Of a stretch of DNA of 64,000 bases, positions 8,922 through 17,972 are shown piece by piece; within the stretch, counting starts at the first letter, position 1, and the number at the start of each line of letters is the position of its first letter. The notes below the pieces were generated by a model, which worked only from the letters and a program-made list of their open reading frames with translations, was not told the DNA's origin and searched no databases. Origin of the DNA: Pseudoxanthomonas sp. z9 (GTDB lineage Bacteria > Pseudomonadota > Gammaproteobacteria > Xanthomonadales > Xanthomonadaceae); NCBI RefSeq assembly GCF_006542425.1, contig NZ_VFID01000012.1, forward strand, positions 248,001 to 312,000, given 5' to 3'. The position numbers and the translations under genes were made by a program.

Positions 8922-10396
8922 TGATTTCGCTCGAGCAGTTCCAGCGCCACGCCGCTGAAGGTCACACCCGCATCCCCGTTGTCCGTGAAGTGCTGTCCGA
9001 CCTGGACACGCCGCTCTCGGTCTACCTGAAACTCGCCGACGCCCCGCATACCTACCTGTTTGAATCGGTGGAAGGCGGCGAGCGTTTCGGCCGCTATTCG
9101 ATCATCGGCCTGCCGGCGCGGCGGGTGATCAGCTTCCACGGGCACACGCTGGAAATCCACGAACGCGGCGAACTCGTGGAACGCCGCGAAGTGGCCGACC
9201 CCTTTGCCGAGGTCGAGTCCCTGCGCGCCGCGCATACCGTGCCGCGACTGGACGGTCTGCCGGGCTTCACCGGAGGCCTGGTCGGCTGGTTCGGCTTCGA
9301 GTGCATCGGCTACATCGAGCCGCGCCTGAGTGGCGGCGACAAGCCGGACGAGCTCGGTACGCCCGACATCCTGTTGATGCTGTCGGAAGAACTGGCGGTG
9401 TTCGACAACCTCAAGGGTCGCCTGTACCTGATCGTGCACGCGGATCCGCGCGAGGACGGCGCCTGGGAACACGCGCAGGCGCGCCTGGACGCGCTGACCG
9501 CCAAGCTGCGCCAGCCCGGCGCGGGCTATCCGGTGCCGATCACCCGCGACGTGCTTGATGAGAGCCATTTCGTTTCCGGTTTCACCCGCGAGGGCTTCAT
9601 CGCCGCGGTGGAGAAATCCAAGGATTACATCCGTTCCGGCGATATCTTCCAGGTGGTGCTGTCGCAGCGCCTGAGCGTGCCGTTCAGCGCGCGCCCGGTC
9701 GACGTCTACCGCGCCCTGCGCGCGTTGAATCCGTCGCCCTACATGTACTTCCTCGATGTGGGCGACATCCAGGTGGTCGGTTCGTCGCCGGAAATCCTGG
9801 TGCGCCTGCAGGAAGGCGAAGTCACCGTGCGTCCGATCGCCGGCACCCGTCCGCGCGGCCGCACCCACGACGAGGACCTGGCGCTGGAAGCCGAACTCCT
9901 GGCCGATCCCAAGGAACGCGCCGAACACCTGATGCTGATCGATCTCGGCCGCAACGATGCCGGTCGCGTCTCCGAGGCGGGAACCGTGCAGGTGGGCGAG
10001 CAGTTCGTCATCGAACGCTACAGCCACGTCATGCATATCGTCAGCGAGGTGACCGGCCGGCTGCTGCCGGGCCTGAGCTATGCCGACGTGCTGCGCGCGA
10101 CCTTCCCGGCCGGCACCGTCAGCGGCGCGCCGAAGATCCGCGCGCTGGAAGTGATCCGCGAGCTGGAACCGATCAAGCGCAACGTCTACGCCGGCAGCAT
10201 CGGCTACATCGGCTGGCACGGCGATGCCGATACCGCCATCGCCATCCGCACGGCGGTGATCAAGGACGGCCGCCTGCACGTGCAGGCCGGCGCCGGCATC
10301 GTCTACGACTCGGATCCGGACAAGGAATGGGACGAGACGATGAACAAGGGCCGCGCGCTGTTCCGCGCGGTGGCCGAAGCGGCGAAGGGATTGTGA
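8921..10396 (+). CDS. trpE: Anthranilate synthase component I
   Basis: 491 aa. It converts chorismate and ammonia (delivered by TrpG) to anthranilate, the first committed step of tryptophan synthesis. The N-terminal tryptophan-binding region contains the LLES-type element as LFESVEGGERFGRYS; the chorismate-binding domain has IAGTRPRGRT, DPKERAEHLMLIDLGRND and FPAGTVSGAPKIRA. TTG at 8921 is preferred as start: GGAAGGAAAG sits at ribosome-site distance and ISLEQFQRHAAEGHTRIP matches the usual N terminus; ATG at 8891 is the alternative. It is separated from trpG by an inserted SIMPL gene. Confidence 0.94.
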   Translation: MISLEQFQRHAAEGHTRIPVVREVLSDLDTPLSVYLKLADAPHTYLFESVEGGERFGRYSIIGLPARRVISFHGHTLEIHERGELVERREVADPFAEVESLRAAHTVPRLDGLPGFTGGLVGWFGFECIGYIEPRLSGGDKPDELGTPDILLMLSEELAVFDNLKGRLYLIVHADPREDGAWEHAQARLDALTAKLRQPGAGYPVPITRDVLDESHFVSGFTREGFIAAVEKSKDYIRSGDIFQVVLSQRLSVPFSARPVDVYRALRALNPSPYMYFLDVGDIQVVGSSPEILVRLQEGEVTVRPIAGTRPRGRTHDEDLALEAELLADPKERAEHLMLIDLGRNDAGRVSEAGTVQVGEQFVIERYSHVMHIVSEVTGRLLPGLSYADVLRATFPAGTVSGAPKIRALEVIRELEPIKRNVYAGSIGYIGWHGDADTAIAIRTAVIKDGRLHVQAGAGIVYDSDPDKEWDETMNKGRALFRAVAEAAKGL

Positions 10397-10424
10397 GAAT
10401 CCACGGGACGAAGGAGTTGTACCG

Positions 10425-11192
10425 ATGCGAATGATGAATCGATTGTTGTGGGCGATGGTGTTCCTGTCCGCCCCGATGCTGGCCGCCGCGCAGATGAATG
10501 CCTTGCCGGCCCTGCCGCATCTGTTGGTCAAGGGGCAGGGCACGCGCACGGTGGTGCCGGATCGCTTCACTGTTTCCCTGGACCTGCAGGTGACTGACCT
10601 GGACACCGACGCCGCCAGGCGGAAGGTGCAGGCCAGCGCCGCCCAGGTCATCGAGGCCTTCAAGCGCAACCAGGTGATCGAAGACTCCCTGCAGGCATCC
10701 TCCCTGAGTGTTTCCCCTGACTATGATTGGCGCGACAACAAGCGGGAGTTCAAGGGAAGCCAGGTGCGCCGGAAGGTCCTTGGAACCTTTTCCCGGTTGG
10801 AAGATACGCAGGCTTTCCTGGCGCAAATCAAGGCCAGTCCCGAGCTCCAGATCGCCAGTCTCGAACCGGGCTACTCCGCAGAGGCCGGCTTGCGCGGGCA
10901 GCTCAAACGCGAAGCCGGTGAGCAAACCCGGCATACGGCCGAGCAGCTGGCCAAGGCATACGGTACCCGGATTCGTGGCCTGTACAGCATTTCCGATGTG
11001 GCTCCGGATTTTGCCTATGGCGTGCAAGCGGGAACATGGCCCAGTGGTCCCGTGGCGGCCATGGAGCCCAGGCCGGCCGATACCTACCTGCCGCCGGCTC
11101 CCGCGGCACCGCCGCTGCAGGCGGAAAGCCTCGCGGCCGGCACCCTCACCTTCACCGAAAACGTGTACGCGATCTTCCTGATCGCCCCCTAG
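10425..11192 (+). CDS. SIMPL-domain (DUF541) periplasmic protein
   Basis: 255 aa. An N-terminal signal peptide (hydrophobic core WAMVFLSAPMLAAAQ) is followed by a SIMPL domain (LLVKGQGTRTVVPDRFTVSL). Proteins of this family are periplasmic or outer-membrane associated and poorly characterised; some bind oxidatively stressed components. It lies 28 bp after trpE and 39 bp before trpG, in the same orientation, so it is almost certainly cotranscribed with tryptophan genes. No enzymatic link to tryptophan is evident. Confidence 0.8.
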   Translation: MRMMNRLLWAMVFLSAPMLAAAQMNALPALPHLLVKGQGTRTVVPDRFTVSLDLQVTDLDTDAARRKVQASAAQVIEAFKRNQVIEDSLQASSLSVSPDYDWRDNKREFKGSQVRRKVLGTFSRLEDTQAFLAQIKASPELQIASLEPGYSAEAGLRGQLKREAGEQTRHTAEQLAKAYGTRIRGLYSISDVAPDFAYGVQAGTWPSGPVAAMEPRPADTYLPPAPAAPPLQAESLAAGTLTFTENVYAIFLIAP

Positions 11193-11201
11193 CCCCGCAT
11201 T

Positions 11202-11221
11202 CCTCTTTCCATCGAAAGAGG
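11202..11221 (+). promoter_or_regulatory. Hairpin partly covering the trpG ribosome-binding site
   Basis: A perfect 8-bp stem, 11202-11209 with 11214-11221, loop CATC. The 3' arm runs into the purine-rich GAGGGGAG that serves trpG (ATG 11232), so folding would hide part of the ribosome site. No T-run follows, so it is not a terminator. Confidence 0.35.
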
Positions 11222-11231
11222 GGAGTCTCCC

Positions 11232-11810
11232 ATGCTCCTGATGATCGACAACTACGACAGCTTCACCTACAACCTCGTGCAGTACCTGCAGTCGCTGGGC
11301 GCCGAGGTGAAGGTGGTGCGCAACGATGCGCTGACGGTGGACGAGATCGCCCGCCTGCGGCCGGAACGCATCGTCATTTCACCCGGCCCGTGCACGCCCA
11401 ACGAGGCCGGGGTTTCGCTGGAAGTGATTGAGCGGCTCGGACAGGCCACCCCCATCCTCGGCGTGTGCCTGGGCCACCAGGGCATCGGCCAGGCTTACGG
11501 CGGCAAGGTGATCCGTGCCGGCCAGATCATGCACGGCAAGACCTCGCGCATCCGTCACGAGGGTCGGGGCGTGTTCGCCGGTTTGCCGGATGCCTACGAG
11601 GCCACCCGCTACCACTCGCTGGTGGTGGAACGCGGCTCGCTGCCCGACGCGCTGGAAATCACCGCCTGGACCGAGAACGAGGACGGCTCGTTCGAGGAGA
11701 TCATGGGGCTGCGGCACCGCGAGTTCCCGGTCGAAGGCGTGCAGTTCCACCCTGAGTCCATCCTGACCGAGCATGGCCACGCCCTGCTCAAGAATTTCCT
11801 TGAACGATAG
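11232..11810 (+). CDS. trpG: Anthranilate synthase component II (glutamine amidotransferase)
   Basis: 192 aa, a class I glutamine amidotransferase that supplies ammonia to TrpE and may also serve Pab[20 protein letters not shown] is the typical start; the catalytic cysteine lies in [16 protein letters not shown] and the His/Glu pair in [15 protein letters not shown]. Length is normal. It lies between the SIMPL gene and trpD (52 bp gap) in one transcription direction. Confidence 0.95.
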   Translation: MLLMIDNYDSFTYNLVQYLQSLGAEVKVVRNDALTVDEIARLRPERIVISPGPCTPNEAGVSLEVIERLGQATPILGVCLGHQGIGQAYGGKVIRAGQIMHGKTSRIRHEGRGVFAGLPDAYEATRYHSLVVERGSLPDALEITAWTENEDGSFEEIMGLRHREFPVEGVQFHPESILTEHGHALLKNFLER

Positions 11811-11862
11811 CGCCACCGGCCGGCCGTCCCACGCCGCCAACCAGCCACGCGGGAACCACATC

Positions 11863-12903
11863 ATGCCCCTCACTCCCCAGGAAGCGCTGCAACGGACCAT
11901 CGAGCATCGCGAAATCTTCCACGACGAGATGGTCGACTTGATGCGCCAGATCATGCGCGGTGACGTGTCGCCGACGATGACCGCGGCCATCCTTACCGGC
12001 CTGCGGGTCAAGAAGGAAACCGTAGGCGAGATCGCCGGCGCCGCCACGGTGATGCGCGAGTTCTCGCGACCGGTGCCGATCGCCGACACCCGCCACCTGG
12101 TCGACATCGTCGGCACCGGTGGCGACGGCTCGCACACCTTCAACATTTCGACCTGCTCGATGTTCGTGGCGGCCGCGGCCGGCGCCAAGGTCGCCAAGCA
12201 CGGCAACCGCAGCGTGTCGTCCAAGTCCGGCAGCGCCGATGTGCTGGAAGCACTGGGCGCGGCGATCGAACTGCAACCGGAACAGGTGGCGAGTTCCATC
12301 GAACAGGCCGGCATCGGCTTCATGTTCGCGCCGGTCCATCATCCGGCGATGAAGGTGGTCGCCCCGGTCCGCCGCGAAATGGGCGTGCGCACCATCTTCA
12401 ACATCCTCGGTCCGCTGACCAATCCGGCCGGCGCGCCCAACATCCTGATGGGCGTGTTCCATCCCGACCTGGTCGGCATCCAGGCGCGGGTGATGCACGA
12501 ACTGGGCGCCGAGCGTGCGCTGGTGGTGTGGGGCCGGGACGGCATGGACGAATTGTCGCTGGGCGCCGCCACCCTGGTCGGCGAACTGCGCGATGGCGTG
12601 GTGCGCGAATACGAAGTGCATCCGGAGGATTTCGGCATCGCCATGTCCGCCAGCCGCAACCTGCGCGTGGCCGATGCCGCCGAGTCGAAGGCGATCCTGC
12701 TGGGCGTGCTGGACAACAAGCCCGGACCGGCACGCGATATCGTCGCGCTCAATGCCGGGGCGGCGCTGTACGTGGCCGGCGTGGCCGACAGCATCGAGGA
12801 CGGCATCGTCCGCGCACGTGAAGCCATCACCGACGGTCGCGCGGCCGCGCGGCTGCAATCCTTCGTCGAGACCACCCGGCGCCTGGCCGGGGAAGGGAAG
12901 TAG
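11863..12903 (+). CDS. trpD: Anthranilate phosphoribosyltransferase
   Basis: 346 aa. It transfers phosphoribose from PRPP to anthranilate. Family signatures are [18 protein letters not shown] (PRPP loop), [21 protein letters not shown] and [20 protein letters not shown] at 11863 gives [19 protein letters not shown], the usual N terminus; the frame is open further upstream without family similarity. The next gene begins 2 bp after the stop, so coupling is likely. Confidence 0.95.
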   Translation: MPLTPQEALQRTIEHREIFHDEMVDLMRQIMRGDVSPTMTAAILTGLRVKKETVGEIAGAATVMREFSRPVPIADTRHLVDIVGTGGDGSHTFNISTCSMFVAAAAGAKVAKHGNRSVSSKSGSADVLEALGAAIELQPEQVASSIEQAGIGFMFAPVHHPAMKVVAPVRREMGVRTIFNILGPLTNPAGAPNILMGVFHPDLVGIQARVMHELGAERALVVWGRDGMDELSLGAATLVGELRDGVVREYEVHPEDFGIAMSASRNLRVADAAESKAILLGVLDNKPGPARDIVALNAGAALYVAGVADSIEDGIVRAREAITDGRAAARLQSFVETTRRLAGEGK

Positions 12904-12905
12904 AC

Positions 12906-13247
12906 ATGGCAGGCAACGGTTTCGCCCAGCTCCCCAAGCCGCCGTACTACGCGGTGATCTTCTCCTCGCAGCGCAACGCCAGCGACGACGAGGGCTATGG
13001 TGCGATGGCCCAGCGGATGGTCGAACTGGCCGCGCAGCAGCCGGGCTTCCTGGGCGTCGAATCCACCCGCGGGGCCGACGGCTTCGGCATCACCGTGGCC
13101 TACTGGGACAGCGAGGACGCGATCCGCGCCTGGCGGCAGCATGCCGAGCACACCGCGGCGCGGGAGCAGGGCCGGCGCGACTGGTACGATCACTTCGAAC
13201 TGCGCGTGGCCAAGGTGGAACGCGCCTACGGCTGGGATCGCGGCTAG
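12906..13247 (+). CDS. Antibiotic biosynthesis monooxygenase (ABM) domain protein
   Basis: 113 aa with a dimeric ferredoxin-like ABM fold suggested by [23 protein letters not shown] and [21 protein letters not shown]. Such proteins include quinol monooxygenases, haem-degrading enzymes and uncharacterised stress proteins; this subgroup has no assigned substrate. It starts 2 bp after trpD and lies 50 bp before trpC, so it is carried in the trp transcript. Confidence 0.8.
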   Translation: MAGNGFAQLPKPPYYAVIFSSQRNASDDEGYGAMAQRMVELAAQQPGFLGVESTRGADGFGITVAYWDSEDAIRAWRQHAEHTAAREQGRRDWYDHFELRVAKVERAYGWDRG

Positions 13248-13297
13248 GACTTCCCGCGCCGCCGCACCACCGAAGACTGGACATTGATCGGAACCCC

Positions 13298-14092
13298 ATG
13301 AGCGACATCCTCAACACCATCCTCGCCCGCAAGACCGGGGAAATCGCCGAGCGCAGCGCCCGCGTGCCGCTGGCCGAACTGGTCGCGCGTGCCGCCGACG
13401 TGCCCGACACGCGCGGCTTCGCCGATGCGCTCAACGCGATGATCGCGCAGGGCGACCCGGCGGTGATTGCGGAGGTGAAGAAGGCCAGTCCGTCCAAGGG
13501 CGTGATCCGGCCCGACTTCCGCCCGGCCGACATCGCGGTGAGCTACGAGTTCGGCGGCGCGGCCTGCCTGTCGGTGCTGACCGACGTGGATTTCTTCCAG
13601 GGCGCCGACGACTACCTGCGGCAGGCACGCGAGGCCTGCACGCTGCCGGTCCTGCGCAAGGACTTCACCATCGATCCCTACCAGGTATACGAAGCGCGCG
13701 TGCTGGGGGCCGACTGCATCCTGCTGATCGTCGCCGCGCTGGATGACAACCAACTGGTCGATCTGTCCGGCCTGGCGATGCAGCTGGACATGGACGTGCT
13801 GGTGGAAGTGCACGATATCGACGAGCTGGAGCGTGCCCTGCAGGTGCCGGTGCCGCTGGTCGGCATCAACAACCGCAACCTGCGCACCTTCGAAGTCTCG
13901 CTGGAGACCACGTTGGCGATGAAGGACGCGGTGCCGCGCGACCGGCTGCTGGTGACCGAGAGCGGCATCCTGGTGCCGGACGATGTGGCACGGATGCGCG
14001 CGGCCGGGGTCAACGCGTTCCTGGTCGGCGAGACCTTCATGCGCGCGGACGAACCGGGCGAGGCGTTGCGTCAGCTATTCTTCGCGTCATGA
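13298..14092 (+). CDS. trpC: Indole-3-glycerol phosphate synthase
   Basis: 264 aa TIM barrel, not fused to TrpF. It closes the indole ring in tryptophan synthesis. Signatures: [64 protein letters not shown] and [12 protein letters not shown]. The final codons overlap the ATG of the HAD gene (ATGA), indicating translational coupling. trpF, trpB and trpA are not in the window, fitting the split arrangement of the family. Confidence 0.95.
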   Translation: MSDILNTILARKTGEIAERSARVPLAELVARAADVPDTRGFADALNAMIAQGDPAVIAEVKKASPSKGVIRPDFRPADIAVSYEFGGAACLSVLTDVDFFQGADDYLRQAREACTLPVLRKDFTIDPYQVYEARVLGADCILLIVAALDDNQLVDLSGLAMQLDMDVLVEVHDIDELERALQVPVPLVGINNRNLRTFEVSLETTLAMKDAVPRDRLLVTESGILVPDDVARMRAAGVNAFLVGETFMRADEPGEALRQLFFAS

Positions 14093-14811
14093 GCGACCAG
14101 CCCTATCCGAAGCCGCACGCGGACGCGCCGCTGGTGGTGTTCGACTTCGACCATACCCTCTACGCCGGCGATTCCGGCGGCCATCTGGTGACCTGGCTGC
14201 TCCGGCGCAACCCCCTGCGTGCGACCGTGGCGATCCTGGCCTCGGTGGTGCTGGGACCGATGGTGGCCTTCCTGCCCACCCGCCGCTACGGGATTTCCGG
14301 CTATATCTGGATCGGCACGTTCGGCCTGCACGGTCGCCGAAGTTTCGACTCGCTGATCGATCGCTACGTCGCCACCCATCGCGACGAGGTGCGGCAGCGG
14401 CTGCTGCCGGTGGCGCTGGAGGTGTTCCGCCAGCATCGCGCGTCCGGTGACCGGGTGGTGGTGGCCACCGGCGCGCCGCCGGAACTGGCGCGGGCGATCC
14501 TCAGCTTCGTTGCCCACGAGGACGTGCCGGTGGTCGGCACCGCGGTGGGGCCGCGCCTGGGCGCGGTGGTTGCGACCCGCCATTGCCACAACGAGGAAAA
14601 GATGCGGATGCTGCGCGAACGCGGCTATGGCGAAGTCGCCGTGGCCTATTCGGACAGCAGCGCCGACCTGCCGTTGCTCAAGGCCGCGCGTGCGCCGGTG
14701 GTGGTGAACCCCAAGCCGGCCCGCATCGAGATGTTCCGGCGCGTGTTACCGGCGGGCACGCCAATCCTCAATTGGGGCTGCCGGGATCGCGGCGGCGAAC
14801 CGGTGGCCTGA
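14089..14811 (+). CDS. HAD-IB family phosphatase
   Basis: 240 aa. Motif I is [13 protein letters not shown] (nucleophile Asp and acid/base Asp), motif II sits around [12 protein letters not shown], and motif III/IV around [12 protein letters not shown]. This is the SerB-like HAD-IB pattern; substrates range from phosphoserine to lipid phosphates, and the hydrophobic segment near residues 45-70 hints at membrane contact. It overlaps the end of trpC by 4 bp and is the last gene of that operon. Confidence 0.8.
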   Translation: MSDQPYPKPHADAPLVVFDFDHTLYAGDSGGHLVTWLLRRNPLRATVAILASVVLGPMVAFLPTRRYGISGYIWIGTFGLHGRRSFDSLIDRYVATHRDEVRQRLLPVALEVFRQHRASGDRVVVATGAPPELARAILSFVAHEDVPVVGTAVGPRLGAVVATRHCHNEEKMRMLRERGYGEVAVAYSDSSADLPLLKAARAPVVVNPKPARIEMFRRVLPAGTPILNWGCRDRGGEPVA

Positions 14812-14831
14812 GCGGGACCTCGACCGCCCGA

Positions 14832-15206
14832 TCAGAGTCTTTCCGGCGTCTTCCAGTCCCTGATCAGGTCCGCCAGGTCGTGGTGGACGAAGTCCTCGTA
14901 CTCGCCTGCGTCGTAGAAGCGCCCGTAGCAGTTCTTGCAGCTTTCGAACCAGATGTGCGGCTGCTGCGGGTCAACCATCCGCACCAGGTCCCACTGGCCG
15001 ATGCAGACCGGGCACTTGATCCGGTCGACCTCGTTGCACTTTTCGCCCATCGCCGGATCGCCGGTGTCGATCTCGTCGGCGCGTTCCTTCAGCAGCTCGT
15101 GGGTATGCATGTCGAACCACAATCCCCGGCAGTGCGTGCAGCGATGCACGTCGGCCTCGGGCAGGTTCAACCGTTCCATCGCGTGGTGGCACTTGGGGCA
15201 TTGCAT
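14832..15206 (-). CDS. Zinc-ribbon (TFIIB-type) protein
   Basis: 124 aa with four CxxC pairs: CPKCHHA at the N terminus, CTHCRGLWFD, CPVC in the middle and CKNCYGRFYD. The first and second pairs fit the zf-TFIIB family (CxxC...CxxCxGxWF). The second half repeats the plan, so it probably binds two zinc ions. The function is unknown. It is convergent with the HAD gene (20 bp) and 67 bp downstream of the TauE gene on the same strand. Confidence 0.78.
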   Translation of the reverse strand: MQCPKCHHAMERLNLPEADVHRCTHCRGLWFDMHTHELLKERADEIDTGDPAMGEKCNEVDRIKCPVCIGQWDLVRMVDPQQPHIWFESCKNCYGRFYDAGEYEDFVHHDLADLIRDWKTPERL

Positions 15207-15273
15207 GGCGGGGTGGCTCGCGGCGGGAAACGTGGCGGATACGTTAGCGGGCGCCGCCCGGCTTGCCCAGCAC

Positions 15274-16023
15274 TCAAAACAGCCAGGCCGCGCCGATGTG
15301 GTACAGGCTGATGCACAGGACCAGCACCCCGACCACGGTCAGCACGACCCGCTCGGGCACATGGCGCACCAGGTAGGCCGCCAGGGGTGCGGCGAGCACG
15401 CCGCCAATCAGCAGGCCCAGCACGATTTCCAGGTGCTGCAGGCCGATGGTCAGGAAGAACGTCAGCGAGACGGCAAGGGTGATCACGAACTCGGCCGCGT
15501 TGACGGTGCCGATGGTGGTGCGCGCCTTGCCGCCACCAGCGAGCAGGGTCGAGGTCGCCAACGGGCCCCAGCCGCCGCCGCCGCTGGCATCCAGCAGTCC
15601 GGCGAAGAAGCCCAGCACCGGCACCCGCTGGATCTGCTTCTTCGGCATGAAGCGGCCGAACGAGCGCAGCAGGATCAGGATCGACAGCAGCAGCAGGTAC
15701 AGGTAGACGAAGGGGCGGATGGCCTCGCCCGGCAGCCGGGTGAGCACGTAGGCGCCAATCACTCCGCCGACCGCGCCGGACACGGTCAGGCGCCAGAACA
15801 GGCGCTTGTCGATGTTGCGGAAGTAGGCGTGCGAGGCGCCCGAGACGCCCGTGGTGAAGACTTCGGCCGTGTGGACGCTCGCGCTCACCGCCGCCGGCGG
15901 CAGGCCCATGCCCAGCAGGATCGACGAGGAGACCAGCCCGAAGGCCATGCCCAGCGCGCCATCCACCAGCTGCGCGCCCAGGCCGATGAGGATGAACCAG
16001 TAGAACTCGCTTCCAAACGCCAT
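15274..16023 (-). CDS. TauE/SafE family membrane exporter
   Basis: 249 aa with about eight membrane helices. It is a TauE/SafE (DUF81) protein, a family linked to export of sulfite, sulfoacetate or related anions and of unknown substrates. The typical ends are present: glycine-rich QLVDGALGMAFGL in the first half and GGGWGPLATSTLLAGGGKAR in the middle. The frame is open upstream, but ATG at 16023 directly precedes the first helix. It lies downstream of clp on the same strand with a 104-bp gap containing a hairpin. Confidence 0.85.
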   Translation of the reverse strand: MAFGSEFYWFILIGLGAQLVDGALGMAFGLVSSSILLGMGLPPAAVSASVHTAEVFTTGVSGASHAYFRNIDKRLFWRLTVSGAVGGVIGAYVLTRLPGEAIRPFVYLYLLLLSILILLRSFGRFMPKKQIQRVPVLGFFAGLLDASGGGGWGPLATSTLLAGGGKARTTIGTVNAAEFVITLAVSLTFFLTIGLQHLEIVLGLLIGGVLAAPLAAYLVRHVPERVVLTVVGVLVLCISLYHIGAAWLF

Positions 16024-16086
16024 CCAGCGCTTCCCGTGGGGCAGGAATGCCCGTTTGCGGGGTCAGGATAACCGGAGGCGGGGAGA

Positions 16087-16106
16087 CCGGGTCCATCCGG
16101 ACCCGG
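16087..16106. other. Perfect 8-bp hairpin between clp and the TauE gene
   Basis: Arms 16087-16094 and 16099-16106 with loop ATCC. There is no T-run on the minus strand after it, so it is more likely an RNA-stability or processing element than a terminator. Confidence 0.35.
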
Positions 16107-16127
16107 CGGAGCAATCAATGTGACCCG

Positions 16128-16814
16128 TCAGCGCGTTCCGTACAGCACCACGGTCTTGCCGCGGGCGTGCAGCGTACCGTCGGCCTGCAGCTTCTTCAGC
16201 ACGCGGCCGGCCATCTCGCGGGAGCAGCCCACCAGGCGGGCCAGTTCCTGGCGCGACACGCGCAGCTGGGTGCCCTGCGGATGGCTCATTGCCTCCGGTT
16301 CGCGGGCCAGGTCGTGCAGGGTGCGCACGATGCGGTCGGTGACGTCCAGGAACGCCAGCCGGCTGGCTTTCCTGCTGGTATCCAGCAACCGGCGCGACAA
16401 TTGCGCGCCGATGGCGTAGAGCAGCTTGGGCGCGTCCGCGGACAGCGAGCCCAGGAACAGCTGGTGCAGGCGCTCGTAGCTGATCTCGGCCAGTTCGCAC
16501 TGGGTCCGGGTGCGCAGGATGACTTCCCGCCGGTCGGACTCGATGAACAGCCCCATCTCGCCGACGAACTCGCCGCCGCCGAAATAGCCGAGCACCAGCT
16601 CGCGGTCGTCATCTTCTTCCGTGATGATGCTCACGGAACCGCTGACCACATAGTAGAGTGTGCCGGCGGGATCCCCCGGGCGGAACACATCGGCCCGCGC
16701 GGGATAGCGTCGGCGATGGCTGTGGGCGAGGAAACGCTCGATCGTGGCTGCATCCGGCGTCAGCGGGCTGGCGGCGGTGCGAGCGGGGGCGGAAAGAGGC
16801 AGGCCAGGGCTCAT
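16128..16814 (-). CDS. clp: CRP-like global regulator Clp
   Basis: 228 aa, the Clp protein of Xanthomonadaceae. The N-terminal cyclic-nucleotide-binding domain (RPGDPAGTLYYVVSGSVSI, GYFGGGEFVGEMGLF) is followed by a winged-helix DNA-binding domain ending in VSRQELARLVGCSREMAGRV. In Xanthomonas, Clp responds to cyclic di-GMP (loss of DNA binding) instead of cAMP, and controls exoenzymes, exopolysaccharide and virulence. The start at 16814 gives MSPGLPLSAP, matching the usual Clp length. It is divergent from speD (182 bp), the usual neighbour in this family. Confidence 0.93.
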   Translation of the reverse strand: MSPGLPLSAPARTAASPLTPDAATIERFLAHSHRRRYPARADVFRPGDPAGTLYYVVSGSVSIITEEDDDRELVLGYFGGGEFVGEMGLFIESDRREVILRTRTQCELAEISYERLHQLFLGSLSADAPKLLYAIGAQLSRRLLDTSRKASRLAFLDVTDRIVRTLHDLAREPEAMSHPQGTQLRVSRQELARLVGCSREMAGRVLKKLQADGTLHARGKTVVLYGTR

Positions 16815-16996
16815 GATGGTCGGGGCGGTGAATTCAGGAAGCTTAGTCCCAATACGCCCCGGACGGCAAACCCGGGCCATGCAAGCGCCGGGCCAAACCC
16901 GCGTCGGCCGGCCGTCGGCCCCGGACATTTCGTTGTCACGTCGTTTGCCCCATAATTCCGCCCCTTCCCCATGACCCCCAGAGAGGGACCGCTGCC

Positions 16997-17791
16997 GTGG
17001 TAAAACCACTGCCTCGCCTCAGGCTGCAAGGTTTCAACAACCTCACCAAGGCGCTGAGCTTCAACATCTATGACGTGTGCTACGCCGTTTCCGAAGACGA
17101 GCGCCAGCGCTACATCGAATACATCGACGAAGAGTACAACGCCGATCGCCTCACCCAGATCCTGACGGATGTGGCGGAGATCATCGGTGCCAACATCCTC
17201 AACGTGGCCCGCCAGGACTACGACCCGCAGGGTGCGTCGGTGACGATCCTGATCTCCGAAGAACCGGTGATCGACAAGAAGCAGGCAGGCAAGGAGATCA
17301 TCTCCGATGCGGTGGTGGCGCACATGGACAAGAGCCATATCACCGTGCACACCTATCCGGAGACCCATCCGCAGCACGGCATCGCCACGTTCCGCGCCGA
17401 CATCGACGTCGCCACCTGCGGGGTGATTTCGCCGCTGAAGGCGCTGAACTACCTGATCGAGAGCCTGGAGTCCGACATCGTCATCATGGACTACCGGGTG
17501 CGCGGCTTCACCCGCGACGTGAAGGGCAAGAAGCACTACATCGATCACAAGATCAACTCGATCCAGAACTTCCTGGCGAACAACATCAAGTCGCGCTACG
17601 AGATGTTCGACGTCAACGTCTACCAGGAAAACATCTTCCACACGAAGATGCACCTGAAGGACTTCGACCTGGATCAGTACCTGTTCGAGGAAAAGGCCAA
17701 GAACCTGTCGTTCAAGGAACGGATGAAGATCGAAGCGCTGCTCAAGCGCGAGATCGAGGAACTGTTCCACGGGCGCAACCTGTCCGAGTAA
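16997..17791 (+). CDS. speD: S-adenosylmethionine decarboxylase proenzyme (class 1a)
   Basis: 264 aa, the size of the E. coli enzyme. It makes decarboxylated SAM, the aminopropyl donor for spermidine. Self-cleavage creates a pyruvoyl group from the serine in [13 protein letters not shown] (Lys112-Ser113). [15 protein letters not shown] and [14 protein letters not shown] are strongly conserved. The start is GTG at 16997, preceded by GAGAGGGA. It is divergent from clp and followed by the guanidine riboswitch of sugE. Confidence 0.94.
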   Translation: MVKPLPRLRLQGFNNLTKALSFNIYDVCYAVSEDERQRYIEYIDEEYNADRLTQILTDVAEIIGANILNVARQDYDPQGASVTILISEEPVIDKKQAGKEIISDAVVAHMDKSHITVHTYPETHPQHGIATFRADIDVATCGVISPLKALNYLIESLESDIVIMDYRVRGFTRDVKGKKHYIDHKINSIQNFLANNIKSRYEMFDVNVYQENIFHTKMHLKDFDLDQYLFEEKAKNLSFKERMKIEALLKREIEELFHGRNLSE

Positions 17792-17854
17792 TCGGCGGGC
17801 CCGCGCCGGTTACATCCGGTTCGGGGGCGCGGGTTCACACTGGCGCGCAAATCA

Positions 17855-17936
17855 GGCGGGACGACCCGCCCGCGGCCCGCAAGCCGCGAAAGCAGGACCG
17901 ACGGCGGTCCGGAGCGAAAGTTCCGGGCCGCTTTTT
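17855..17936 (+). promoter_or_regulatory. Guanidine-II (mini-ykkC) riboswitch upstream of sugE
   Basis: Two perfect 6-bp hairpins each cap an ACGR tetraloop: 17855-17870 (GGCGGG-ACGA-CCCGCC) and 17895-17910 (GGACCG-ACGG-CGGTCC). Paired ACGR-loop hairpins before an SMR gene are the defining features of the guanidine-II class, which binds guanidinium. A third hairpin lies in the linker (17871-17876 with 17883-17888). The 3' arm of the second aptamer hairpin is shared with a terminator that follows. Confidence 0.92.
17904..17936 (+). terminator. Intrinsic terminator competing with riboswitch hairpin P2
   Basis: A 10-bp stem (17904-17913 with 17922-17931, one G:T) and an 8-nt loop are followed at once by TTTTT (17932-17936). 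The left arm contains the P2 3' arm (17905-17910), so P2 and the terminator cannot form together. Ligand-stabilised P2 would allow read-through into sugE. Confidence 0.75.
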
Positions 17937-17972
17937 CGTTGGCGGCTCGGGCACAACCTGGAGGAAAGACGC

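Noticed and set aside
14935..16071. Long plus-strand frame of 378 codons across the zinc-ribbon and TauE genes
   Set aside because: Shadow frame, Gln/Arg/His-rich, opposite two recognisable genes.
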